This document shows positions 7,786 to 15,365 of a DNA stretch of 64,000 bases, in pieces. Every line of letters begins with the position of its first letter. Within the stretch, counting starts at the first letter, position 1. The notes below the pieces were generated by a model. The model was not told the DNA's origin, searched no databases, and saw nothing but the letters and a program-made list of their open reading frames with translations. The DNA lies in NCBI GenBank assembly GCA_019637175.1, contig JAHBWD010000037.1, positions 21,892 through 85,891 on the forward strand, in the 5' to 3' direction. Origin of the DNA: Labilithrix sp. Lineage in GTDB: Bacteria > Myxococcota_A > Polyangia > Polyangiales > Polyangiaceae. The position numbers and the translations under genes are program-made.

Positions 7786-9570
7786 CTAAAAGTCGAACCG
7801 CGCGCCGACGCCGGGGTTCACGAGGAGGAGGGTGCTCCCGAAGATCGTGCCGCTGTCGTACCCCGCGAGGCCTTGGTTGCCGAGGATGACGGCGTTCTGG
7901 GGCTCCCACCGCGCCTCCTCGAGTGCGACCATCACCATCACCTCCACGCCGGCCGTGAGCTCGATCCGGTCGGCGATGCGGTAGCCGACGCGCGCTTCGG
8001 GAGCGAGGTAGAGGTACGGAACATCGACCGATGTCCGCGCCGTCACGACGGGAATCGACGCGCCTCCGGGGACGGTGAAGTCGCCCGAGCGCCGATCGTT
8101 CACGTTCGCGAGCAGCGCACCGACGCCGACACGGAGCAGCAGGGGGACCTTCTCCCCGAACGTGTTGCGGTGAAGGTGCGCGGACGCCCCGATGAGGAGC
8201 CCCTTGAGGGAGAGGCGGTCATCGGCGGTGCCAGGGGCCTCGGGCTTGCCCACGGGGCGGAGGACGCTCGGCCGGTCTTCCACGGTACGTGCAAGATACA
8301 AGTACCCGGCGGCGAGCCCGAAGCCGACGCCCGAGCGCAGCTCGTAGCCGACGTGCGCGCGCCCGGTGACGCCGAGCGGGAACGAGGCGTCGCCGCCGTC
8401 GGCCGTCTCGCCTCCGAGGACGAGCGCGATCGGGAAGCTCGGCGCGATCTCGGCGTAGATGCGGTTCGGCTTCTCCGCGCGCCAGAGCGGCGAGTCGGGA
8501 TCGCGCTCGAGGGCGACGGCGAGGCGCTCGGCGCGCCCCGGCGTCAGATCGAGCTCGCGCGTTTGGGGCAGAAAGCCGCTCTGCGCCACCTCGATCTTGT
8601 GGCGCCCTTTGCGCAGTCGCCCGTCCCAGAGGCCGCTCCCGACGGCGACGCCGTCGAGCGCGACGGTCGCGCCGGCGGGCGTCGGCTCGACGCGGAGGTT
8701 GCAGTCGAGCGGCTCGAGCGCCAGGACGATCGGCGTCACCTGGTTGATGCGCACGGTCGCCGACGCCGGCTGCGTCCCGAGGTTCCCCTGGCCGCGAAGG
8801 AAGACGACGTGATCGCCGATGGCGACGAGACCTTGCCACGGCGTCTTGCCGACGACGACGTTGTCGACCAACACCTCGGAGCCGGACTTGCCGCCGTCTT
8901 CGGCGACCGAGAGGCGGCCCGACTGCGTGAGCGTCTCGAGCTTCGGCTCGATCACGAGCGTCTGCTTGCCCGCGACCTCGACGCGCTTCTCGACCGGCGC
9001 GAAGCCTTCCTTGTACACGCGGATGACGTGCGTGCCCGCCGAGACGCGCAGCGGCGGCGAAGGCGTCAGGCCGCGCTCGCGCCCGTCGATCGTGATCTGC
9101 GCGCCGTCTTCGCGCGCGCGGATGTCGATGGCGCCGACCAGCGCCTGGAGCTCGACGATCTCCTTGTCGACCGCGGCGCGATCGGTCGCGCTCAGGTTGG
9201 GGAACTCTTTGACGAGGGCCTCGAACATGTCGAGCGCCTCGTCGAAGCGGTTCAGGTTGCGCAGGCAGATCGCCGCGTTCTGCGTGTTGCTGCGCGTGGG
9301 ATAGGCGGCGCGCGACTCGAGGAACTCGACGAGCGCGGCGTCCCAGACCTTCTTGTCGAAGAGGGTCATGCCGCGATCGAAGCGGGTCTTCGCCTCCTCC
9401 TTCTTCTGATCGCCCGGCTTCGCCTCCGTCGCTCCAGGCGGCGCGGGCGCGGGGTGAGGCGCCGGATGCGGCTTTCCGCGCTGGGCGAACGCCGTCCCCG
9501 CGAGGAGCGCGATCCCGACGACGACTCTGACGGTGAAGCGGTGACGTCTACTCGAAGGTGCGCTGGGCAT
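7786..9570 (-). CDS. TPR and PEGA domain protein with C-terminal barrel-like region
   Basis: 594 residues. A signal peptide ending GTAFAQ is followed by a Pro-rich linker and TPR-like helices (FDRGMTLFDKKVWDAALVEF, residues about 60-130). PEGA-type repeats follow (ITIDGRERGLTPSPPLRV; VLVDNVVVGKTPWQGL; VALDGVAVGSGLWDG), residues about 155-345. The last 230 residues alternate hydrophobic and polar residues and end in GVGARFDF, a terminal Phe typical of outer-membrane beta-barrels. It is therefore probably an outer-membrane protein with periplasmic TPR/PEGA domains. It overlaps the upstream kinase gene by 23 bp, so the two are translationally linked and may work together. Confidence 0.75.
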   Translation of the reverse strand: MPSAPSSRRHRFTVRVVVGIALLAGTAFAQRGKPHPAPHPAPAPPGATEAKPGDQKKEEAKTRFDRGMTLFDKKVWDAALVEFLESRAAYPTRSNTQNAAICLRNLNRFDEALDMFEALVKEFPNLSATDRAAVDKEIVELQALVGAIDIRAREDGAQITIDGRERGLTPSPPLRVSAGTHVIRVYKEGFAPVEKRVEVAGKQTLVIEPKLETLTQSGRLSVAEDGGKSGSEVLVDNVVVGKTPWQGLVAIGDHVVFLRGQGNLGTQPASATVRINQVTPIVLALEPLDCNLRVEPTPAGATVALDGVAVGSGLWDGRLRKGRHKIEVAQSGFLPQTRELDLTPGRAERLAVALERDPDSPLWRAEKPNRIYAEIAPSFPIALVLGGETADGGDASFPLGVTGRAHVGYELRSGVGFGLAAGYLYLARTVEDRPSVLRPVGKPEAPGTADDRLSLKGLLIGASAHLHRNTFGEKVPLLLRVGVGALLANVNDRRSGDFTVPGGASIPVVTARTSVDVPYLYLAPEARVGYRIADRIELTAGVEVMVMVALEEARWEPQNAVILGNQGLAGYDSGTIFGSTLLLVNPGVGARFDF

Positions 9571-11113
9571 TCAGCGTGGTCCCGGTGCCGCTCGGCGCGG
9601 GCTTCACCGGCGTGGCCGGCGCGCCGCCCGTCTTCCCGCCGGGGCGCGTGTTCGGCGTCGGCGCTGCCGTGGTGCTCGGGGTCGCGATCTTCGGCGGCAT
9701 CGCGCCGCCTTCGGTGATCGCGACCGGCGTCGTCGTCTCCGCGCCGTTCGCCTTCACCTTCACCTGCGCGACCGAGCCGAGCGGACCCTTGAGCGTGATC
9801 GCGCCGTCCACGAGCTCGCGCTTCTCGCCGTCGACCTCGACGATCGCGCCGCTCGGAGCGGCGATCGCGACGGAGACGACGCGGCCCGTGGCGATCACGG
9901 CCGGCACGCTCGGCGGAGCGGTGGGATCGGCGGGCTCGCTCGTCGGCGCCGCCGCCGTGACCGTCGTCGGCGTCAGGGGCGCCGGCTGCGCCGCCGCGGC
10001 CGGCTTCTTGGCCATCACGGCGGCGCCGATCCCCGCGAGCCCGAGCGCGGCCATCACGCCGAGCGACGCCATCGCGATCGCGACGCCGTTGCCCTTCTTC
10101 GCGGGCGTCGCGCCTTGCGTCTGCGACACGCCGGCGTCGGTGCCGCCGTGCGTCGGCACGTCGGGCCTGAAGCTCATGAGCGGCTGCGCGACCTGCGAGC
10201 GCGCCATCATCGAGAGGGGAACGACCTCGGCGCGCTTGATCGGCGGGAGCCCCGCGATGAGCGGCTGGAGCGCGGCGTACATCTCGTGCGCCGACTGGAA
10301 GCGCTGATTCGGATCGTGCTGGAGCGCGCGGTGAACGATCCGCGCGACCTCGGGCGGCACCCAAGGCGCGAGCTCCTGCACCGGGCGCGGCGCCTGCGAG
10401 CAGATCGCGAGGATCACCTGACCGAGCGTCTGCACGTGCGCGTGAGGCGTCTGCCCCGCGAGCATCTTGTAGAGGACGACGCCGAGCGACCAGATGTCCG
10501 ATCGATGATCGATCGTTCGAAGGCCCTGCGCTTGCTCGGGCGACATGTAGTGCGGCGAGCCGAGCATGCTCCCCGTCCGCGTGAGCCCGCCTTCTTCGGC
10601 GCGCTGCATCGCGTCCATCAACACCTTCGCGATGCCGAAGTCGAGCAGCTTGACCACGACCTCGCCGGCGTCGCCGCCGTCGTGGAGGAACAGGTTCGCC
10701 GGCTTGATGTCGCGGTGGACGATGCTCGACTCGTGCGCCTTGGCGAGCCCGAGCGCGGCCTGCGCCGCGAGCGCGACCGCGGCCTGCGGCATGAGCGGAC
10801 CGACGCGCCGCATGAGCTGTGAGAGATCTTCGCCGTACAGCCGCTCCATCACCATGTACGGGCTGCGCGTTCGCTCGTCCGTCCCCATGTCGAAGATGCG
10901 GACGATGTGGTGCGAGTCGATGGTGCCCGCGGCGCGCGCTTCACGCTGGAAGCGGACGAACACCTCTTCCTTGATGTCGTTCGACACGATCAGCTTGATC
11001 GCGACGCGCGATCCCGTCCCCGTGTGGACGGCCTCGAACACCGTGCCCATGCCACCTTGGCCGATGAGCTCGGTGATGCGGTACTTGCCGCCGATGACGT
11101 GGTCGATGAGCAC
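9548..11113 (-). CDS. Transmembrane Ser/Thr protein kinase (PknB-type)
   Basis: 521 residues from the GTG at 11113. Glycine loop GQGGMGTV, VAIK lysine near residue 40, catalytic HRDIKPAN near 134-141, DFG near 158 and the PHYMSPEQ activation/P+1 region are all intact, so the kinase should be active. After the kinase domain comes a linker and a single membrane helix (about residues 325-350), then a Pro/Thr/Ala-rich outer segment. The longer frame starting at 11188 has no kinase-like residues before VLIDHVIGGKYRIT, so the GTG start is preferred even though no clear ribosome-binding site precedes it. Gene order kinase then PEGA/barrel protein suggests one signalling unit across the envelope. Confidence 0.9.
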   Translation of the reverse strand: MLIDHVIGGKYRITELIGQGGMGTVFEAVHTGTGSRVAIKLIVSNDIKEEVFVRFQREARAAGTIDSHHIVRIFDMGTDERTRSPYMVMERLYGEDLSQLMRRVGPLMPQAAVALAAQAALGLAKAHESSIVHRDIKPANLFLHDGGDAGEVVVKLLDFGIAKVLMDAMQRAEEGGLTRTGSMLGSPHYMSPEQAQGLRTIDHRSDIWSLGVVLYKMLAGQTPHAHVQTLGQVILAICSQAPRPVQELAPWVPPEVARIVHRALQHDPNQRFQSAHEMYAALQPLIAGLPPIKRAEVVPLSMMARSQVAQPLMSFRPDVPTHGGTDAGVSQTQGATPAKKGNGVAIAMASLGVMAALGLAGIGAAVMAKKPAAAAQPAPLTPTTVTAAAPTSEPADPTAPPSVPAVIATGRVVSVAIAAPSGAIVEVDGEKRELVDGAITLKGPLGSVAQVKVKANGAETTTPVAITEGGAMPPKIATPSTTAAPTPNTRPGGKTGGAPATPVKPAPSGTGTTLNAQRTFE

Positions 11114-11183
11114 GCAACCATGAATGCTACGAGGGCCCTCTGGGCCGTCAACATCACCGGCTCTCCTCGTGCCGCAGACGAGC

Positions 11184-11209
11184 CGCACCTCCTACATGTG
11201 TCAGGTGCG
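11184..11209. promoter_or_regulatory. 26-bp dyad between kinase and Doc-like gene pair
   Basis: CGCACCT (11184-11190) and AGGTGCG (11203-11209) are exact inverted arms placed symmetrically around a central ACATGT palindrome (11194-11199), with 3-bp spacers on each side. It lies 21 bp before the GTG of the small ORF and 71 bp before the divergent kinase start. The geometry is that of an operator for a dimeric regulator; autoregulation by the downstream pair is an inference. Confidence 0.45.
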
Positions 11210-11230
11210 CAAATGCGCTAGAAACGATGG

Positions 11231-11401
11231 GTGGCAAGCGGGCTGTCCAACACTCTCGCCGAAGACCTCGTGAAGTTCTTTCGCGCGCTCCGGCCCGAAG
11301 GGCGCGCGCAGTACGACCTGCTCGCCGCGCGCGATCGCGAGCTCGGCGAGGACGTCGCGCGCGAGCGGCGCGAGAGCGGCGACGGAGAAGAGAGCCGATG
11401 A
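11231..11401 (+). CDS. Small ORF (56 aa), possible antitoxin-like partner
   Basis: GTG-start frame of 56 residues beginning VASGLSNTLAEDLVKFFRAL, mostly charged and helical, with an Arg/Glu-rich C-terminus (ERRESGDGEESR). A stop codon lies 12 bp upstream in frame, so this GTG is the earliest possible start. Its TGA overlaps the ATG of the next gene (ATGA at 11398-11401), which strongly suggests the two are made together. Small charged protein first and larger protein second is the usual order of toxin-antitoxin pairs, but I recognise no antitoxin family here, so this role is inference. Confidence 0.55.
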   Translation: MASGLSNTLAEDLVKFFRALRPEGRAQYDLLAARDRELGEDVARERRESGDGEESR

Positions 11402-11763
11402 TCCCCGAGCCCGAGGTCATCACGCTCGCCTACCAGGCGATCGCCGCCGATCTCGGCGTCGCGCCGCGCGTGAGCGAGCCCGCCGTCCGCGCGGCGCTCC
11501 GCGAGGCCGACCATCTCTCCGACGACGTCTACGACGTTCCCGCGGCGCTGCTGTTCGCGTTCGGCCGCTACCCGCGCTGCTTCGCGGGCTTCCGCGCGAT
11601 GAGCGTCCTCGTCGTCGAGTGGCACGCGAAGACGCTCGGCTTCAAGCTCGAGGCGACGCCCCTCGAGCTCGCCGACGTGCTCGTCCGCGTCGCCGCGCGC
11701 GAAATGACCCACGAAGAGGTCCGCGCCTGGGTCGTCGAGCGCATGCTCCCGTTCGGCGGCTGA
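11398..11763 (+). CDS. Doc/Fic-fold-like protein lacking the Fic catalytic motif
   Basis: 121 residues. The overall pattern matches Doc toxins by eye: an N-terminal AYQAIAADLG...RVSEPAVRAALREA segment, a helical middle YDVPAALLFAFGRYPRCF, a long helix AMSVLVVEWHAKTLGFKLE, then TPLELADVLVRVAAREMTHEEVRAWV, which parallels the Doc end (SPELADLTVGAATGEISVSSVADTL). The Fic motif HxFx(D/N)xNKR, expected near residues 58-66, is replaced by YPRCFAGFRA, so AMPylation or phosphotransfer chemistry is not expected. It is coupled to the preceding small ORF by an ATGA overlap. The fold assignment rests on visual similarity and needs a profile search. Confidence 0.5.
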   Translation: MIPEPEVITLAYQAIAADLGVAPRVSEPAVRAALREADHLSDDVYDVPAALLFAFGRYPRCFAGFRAMSVLVVEWHAKTLGFKLEATPLELADVLVRVAAREMTHEEVRAWVVERMLPFGG

Positions 11764-11767
11764 GCGC

Positions 11768-11797
11768 TTGTTATCTATTTCCAATACTAGACAACAA
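11768..11797. promoter_or_regulatory. Operator-like inverted repeat 1 (TTGTTATCTA-N10-TAGACAACAA)
   Basis: Arms 11768-11777 and 11788-11797 match at 9 of 10 positions across a 10-bp spacer. The site is AT-rich, in sharp contrast to its surroundings, and overlaps a TAGACA -35-like hexamer. It is 25/30 identical to the reverse complement of the second site 4 bp downstream. Confidence 0.65.
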
Positions 11798-11815
11798 GTG
11801 TTTGTTCTCTAATAT
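11788..11815 (+). promoter_or_regulatory. Candidate promoter of the nucleotidyltransferase gene
   Basis: TAGACA (11788-11793) is one mismatch from the -35 consensus and TAATAT (11810-11815) is a 4/6 match to the -10 box, with 16 bp between. The predicted start is close to 11822, giving an almost leaderless message. Both hexamers fall inside the two inverted-repeat sites, so a bound protein would block transcription. Confidence 0.4.
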
Positions 11816-11831
11816 TGGGTATAGAGAACAA
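11802..11831. promoter_or_regulatory. Operator-like inverted repeat 2 (TTGTTCTCTA-N10-TAGAGAACAA)
   Basis: Arms 11802-11811 and 11822-11831 are perfect 10-bp inverted repeats around a 10-bp spacer. The right arm ends on the A of the start codon at 11831. Same architecture and nearly the same sequence as site 1 in opposite orientation, so one dimeric regulator probably binds both. Confidence 0.7.
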
Positions 11832-12886
11832 TGGCGAAGCTCTTCGCGACCCAGCTGCTGTCGCTGCAGACGGCGTTCTCCGACCTGAAGCGCCAGGCGC
11901 TCGAGCAGCCTTTCCTCCTCGCCGGTACGCCTGGGACCGTGACGACGCGCACGGTGAGCGGGAGCGACTTCTTCTATCGACAGTTCTACGCGTCCACCGG
12001 CGCCAAGGCGGCGGAGTACATCGGCTCGGTGACGGATCCGCGCGCCGCCGCGCGAGCGGGCCAGATCCGCGAGCAGATCGAGGTGGCCAACGCGACCTTG
12101 GAGATCGCGCGCATGCTCGCGCGCGCCGGCTATCACCGCGTCGACGCGCGGACCGACGCGATCCTCGCCGGGCTCGCCAACAACGGCTTCTTCCGCGCGG
12201 GCGGCGTCTTGGTGGGCTCGCACGCCTACGGTGCGATCCTGAACGAGCTCGGCGCGCGAACGGCGGCCTACGCGACCGAGCACGTCGACCTCGCGCGCGA
12301 CCGGCCGCTCGACTTGCCGCCGGGCAGGTCGTTCGAACAGATGCTCGCGGACTCGAAGATCGCGCTCCATCCCGTGCCGCAGGACCGCAAGAAGCCGTCG
12401 ACCTCCTTCAAGCCCCCGGGCGCCGACCGGTTGCGCGTCGATCTGCTCGTGCCGACCGCGAAGCGCACGATCACCGTGCTCGAGGTGCGCGATCTCGGCG
12501 CCCACGCGACCGGGCTGCCGTACTTCCGCTATCTCCTGCAAGGGCCCGTCGAGAGCGTCGTTCTCGGCCGCGGCGCCGTCGTGCCGGTGAACGTGCCGCG
12601 ACCGGAGCGCTACGCATGGCACAAGATGCTCGTCTCCGAGCTTCGCGATCGAGCGAGCGACAAGAAGACGAAAGACGTGGAGCAGGCGTCCGTGCTCTTC
12701 GCGATCCTCGCCGAGCGCGAGCCTGGCGCGCTCGACGCGGCGTGGGACGATCTGCCGCGCGGCGCGCGCAAGCCCACGAGGGTCGCCGCGGAGCGTGTGC
12801 GAGCGCGCCTCGAAGGCGCCGGCCACGCGCGAGCGGGCCAGCTCTTGCGCGAGCTCGTCGGGCGCTCGAGCGTGCGTCGCCTCTGA
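11831..12886 (+). CDS. Nucleotidyltransferase-fold protein (GSU2403-like)
   Basis: 351 residues. GVLVGSHAYGAILNELG near 125-141 is the GS-containing strand-turn of the polymerase-beta nucleotidyltransferase fold, with candidate metal residues in TEHVDLARD (Asp near 153) and LRVDLLVP (Asp near 204). The N-terminal 100 residues are helical and precede the NTase core; this arrangement matches proteins annotated as GSU2403 family nucleotidyltransferase fold. No ribosome-binding site is visible and the operator reaches the ATG. The AT-rich regulatory region and the position beside a Doc-like pair suggest an accessory or defence-type gene. Enzyme activity and substrate are unknown. Confidence 0.7.
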   Translation: MAKLFATQLLSLQTAFSDLKRQALEQPFLLAGTPGTVTTRTVSGSDFFYRQFYASTGAKAAEYIGSVTDPRAAARAGQIREQIEVANATLEIARMLARAGYHRVDARTDAILAGLANNGFFRAGGVLVGSHAYGAILNELGARTAAYATEHVDLARDRPLDLPPGRSFEQMLADSKIALHPVPQDRKKPSTSFKPPGADRLRVDLLVPTAKRTITVLEVRDLGAHATGLPYFRYLLQGPVESVVLGRGAVVPVNVPRPERYAWHKMLVSELRDRASDKKTKDVEQASVLFAILAEREPGALDAAWDDLPRGARKPTRVAAERVRARLEGAGHARAGQLLRELVGRSSVRRL

Positions 12887-12902
12887 TAGCCTGGGTCCCG
12901 TC

Positions 12903-14645
12903 ATGCGGACGCTCCTCGGTGGTCTCTCGCTCGTGCTCCTCGCGACGGGATGCGCGGGCACGCGGCGCTTTCCGCTCAAGGCGCCGCTCGCGCGCGACGG
13001 CGATCTCGATCCCGTGTACGTGGCGTGCCGCGAAGAGGACGACAAGGAGAAGGGGAAGAAGCAGGTCTGCACGCCCGAGCCCTACGAGTCGCCGTTCGCG
13101 TGGGACGGCGCCAACCAGATCGCGTTCCGCCCCTTCGCGCGGCTCTGGGCGGTCGATCCCGCGGGCGAGTCGAAGAACGTCAACGCGTTCGACGAGGTCG
13201 CCGACTCGGCGTGGTTCGTCAATCGCATGGGCGCCAAGCCGTATGGCGCCGACGACGTCACGCGCGGCTATTGCGACAAGGAGCTCGACACGAACGCCGA
13301 AAGCGGCGCGTGGCCGATCGATCAAGGCAAACCGAACGGCGCGAACCCCGGCTTCCGGGTCAACGTCCCCGGCATCGGCAAGTTCATGCTCAAGGCCGAT
13401 CCGGCGGGCGAGGGCGAGCGCGCCACCGGCGCGACCGCGATCGCGACGCGGATCTACTACGCGCTCGGCTGGTGGGCGCCGTGCGACTCGGTCGTCTACT
13501 TCCGTCCGAGCGTCCTCGCGCTGAAGCCGGGCTTGAAGGTCACCGACAACAGCGGCGTCGCGAAGAGCTTCGACGACGCCGCGCTGAAGAAGGTGCTCGA
13601 CGTCGCCGAGCATCGCGGCGAGCTCGTTCGGATGGTCGCGTCGAAGTGGCTCCCCGGCCGCACGCTCGGCCCGTTCACCTACGAGGGCAAGCGCAGCGAC
13701 GATCCCAACGACGTCGTCGCCCACGAAGATCGGCGCGACCTGCGCGGCGCGCGCGTCGTGGCCGCGTGGCTCAATCATTTCGACTCGCGCGAGCAGAACT
13801 CGATGGACACGTGGATGTCCTTCGATCCGAAGAAGCCCGACTCGTCGCCGGGTCACATTCGTCACTGGTACATCGATCTCGGCGACTGCTTCGGCAGCCA
13901 GTGGCCCGAAGACCAGCTCTCGCGGCGCCTCGGTCACTCGTACTATCTCGATCTCCAGCACGTCGGCGAAGACTTCGTCACGGCGGGGAGCGTCGAGCGC
14001 CCGTGGGAGCGCGCGAAGAAGGAAGGAACGTTCGGCTACTTCCACGCGCGCGACTTCGATCCCGACGCGTGGCGCGGCGGATATCCGAACCCCGCGTTCG
14101 TTCGCATGGTCGAGCGCGACGCGGCGTGGGCCGCGCGGAAGATCGCGCGCTTCCGCGACGAGCACGTCGCCGCGGCGGTGCGCGTCGGCAAGTACAGCAA
14201 CCCGGACGACACGGAGTTTCTGACCAAGACGCTCATCGCGCGCCGCGACATCATCTTGAAGCGCTACTTCTCGAAGCTCTCGCCCCTCGGCGAGCTCGCG
14301 ATGAGCCCCGCGGGCGAGCTCTGCGGCACCGATCTCGCGCGCTACGCGAACGTCTTCGACGAAGCGTCGTTCCGGTACCGCGCGAGGGTGTTCAGCGGAC
14401 CAGGCTTTTCGCCGGCGGGCGACGCGGCGGTCCGCGCCGACAGAGACGGCGCGATCTGCGTGAGCGTCCCGCATCGCGCGCCCGACGGCGGATCGCCCGA
14501 CAGTGACGCGTCGCGCTACGTGATCGTCGACGTCGCCAACGGTCAGGCGCCCGGCGTCCTCCGCGCGCATCTCTATGATCTCGGGCCGAAGAAGGGCTTC
14601 GCGCTCGTCGGCGTCGAGCGGCCGAGCGGCGCGTCGGCGCCGTGA
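12903..14645 (+). CDS. Lipoprotein with HipA/PI-kinase-like catalytic motifs
   Basis: 580 residues starting at the ATG at 12903, 16 bp after the previous gene. The first 19 residues form a signal with lipobox ATGC. The body has features of an atypical kinase fold: GKFMLKAD (possible ATP-binding Lys), an acidic E.ATGATAIATRIYYALGW helix, a catalytic-loop-like WLNHFDSREQNSMD (Asp/Asn pattern) and a metal-site-like WYIDLGDCFGS. These resemble HipA/FAM20-type kinases by eye. A predicted lipid anchor would place it outside the cytoplasm. The frame upstream of 12903 overlaps the preceding gene and lacks any signal, so the later start is chosen. Kinase activity is an inference. Confidence 0.6.
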   Translation: MRTLLGGLSLVLLATGCAGTRRFPLKAPLARDGDLDPVYVACREEDDKEKGKKQVCTPEPYESPFAWDGANQIAFRPFARLWAVDPAGESKNVNAFDEVADSAWFVNRMGAKPYGADDVTRGYCDKELDTNAESGAWPIDQGKPNGANPGFRVNVPGIGKFMLKADPAGEGERATGATAIATRIYYALGWWAPCDSVVYFRPSVLALKPGLKVTDNSGVAKSFDDAALKKVLDVAEHRGELVRMVASKWLPGRTLGPFTYEGKRSDDPNDVVAHEDRRDLRGARVVAAWLNHFDSREQNSMDTWMSFDPKKPDSSPGHIRHWYIDLGDCFGSQWPEDQLSRRLGHSYYLDLQHVGEDFVTAGSVERPWERAKKEGTFGYFHARDFDPDAWRGGYPNPAFVRMVERDAAWAARKIARFRDEHVAAAVRVGKYSNPDDTEFLTKTLIARRDIILKRYFSKLSPLGELAMSPAGELCGTDLARYANVFDEASFRYRARVFSGPGFSPAGDAAVRADRDGAICVSVPHRAPDGGSPDSDASRYVIVDVANGQAPGVLRAHLYDLGPKKGFALVGVERPSGASAP

Positions 14646-14705
14646 GCCGCCTGGATCGTGCGCACACCATCTTGCATGTAGGTACGGTTCGGTCACCCTA
14701 GAGAC

Positions 14706-15365
14706 ATGCCCGCCGCGCGCCTCCCGCTCTTCTTCCTCGCGGCCGTCGCCCTCGGCGTCGGCTGGCTCGGCTGCGCGACGAGCAACGGCGACCCCGACGA
14801 ACCGGGCGGGAACAACAGCGAGGCGACGGGCAACGGAACGTCGAAGCCGGCGCCGACCGAGCGCCCCGCGTTCGAAGCGGGCTTCGAAGAGGACCCGAAC
14901 GTCGATCCGACGCCCGACGGCGGCGACACCTGCGTCGACAACGACGATCCCGGGAGCAGCGAGGTGACGGCGAAGGTCCTGCCGCCGACCGACGACGCGC
15001 AGAACGTGCCCATCACCGTCAACGGCGTGATGAACGGCGCGGTCGACGTCGACTTCTACAAGCTCTCGATGACCGATCTCAGCTTCCGCACCATCGACGA
15101 CGCGTTCGAGATCAAGACGTCGGGCGTCGAGATGTGCGTCTTCGTCAAGTGCAAGCAGGGCGCGACGACCGTGTCGACGTGCGCCGGCGGCGTGAAGAAG
15201 ACGAGCTCGATCGGCATGGAAGGTTGCTGCGCGACCGGGCCGTCGCAGGCGTCGCCGAAGTGGGACTGCCCCGGCCTCACCGACGACGACTCGGCCGACT
15301 TCTACATCCGCATCTCGCAGACGGGCACGGCGTGCGTGCCGTACTCGTTCTCCTACGTGTTCTGA
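14706..15365 (+). CDS. Predicted lipoprotein with paired cysteines
   Basis: 219 residues. The signal ends in a WLGC lipobox (Cys near 20), followed by an acidic Asp/Gly/Pro-rich linker containing DPTPDGGDTC. The remaining 150 residues are beta-rich with Cys in EMCVFVKC, VSTCAGG, EGCCATG and WDCPG, probably forming disulfides. The pattern (ITVNGVMNGAVDVDFYKL; YIRISQTGTACVPYSFSYVF) resembles the carbohydrate-binding-like pre-peptidase C-terminal fold of secreted proteins, though I do not assign it. Ends convergently with the methyltransferase gene, overlapping by 13 bp. Confidence 0.6.
   Translation: MPAARLPLFFLAAVALGVGWLGCATSNGDPDEPGGNNSEATGNGTSKPAPTERPAFEAGFEEDPNVDPTPDGGDTCVDNDDPGSSEVTAKVLPPTDDAQNVPITVNGVMNGAVDVDFYKLSMTDLSFRTIDDAFEIKTSGVEMCVFVKCKQGATTVSTCAGGVKKTSSIGMEGCCATGPSQASPKWDCPGLTDDDSADFYIRISQTGTACVPYSFSYVF

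Noticed and set aside
2894..7789. Open frame of 1631 codons on the plus strand
   Set aside because: Arg/Ala/Asp-rich composition, antisense to two minus-strand genes with clear domains; a shadow of GC-rich codon bias.
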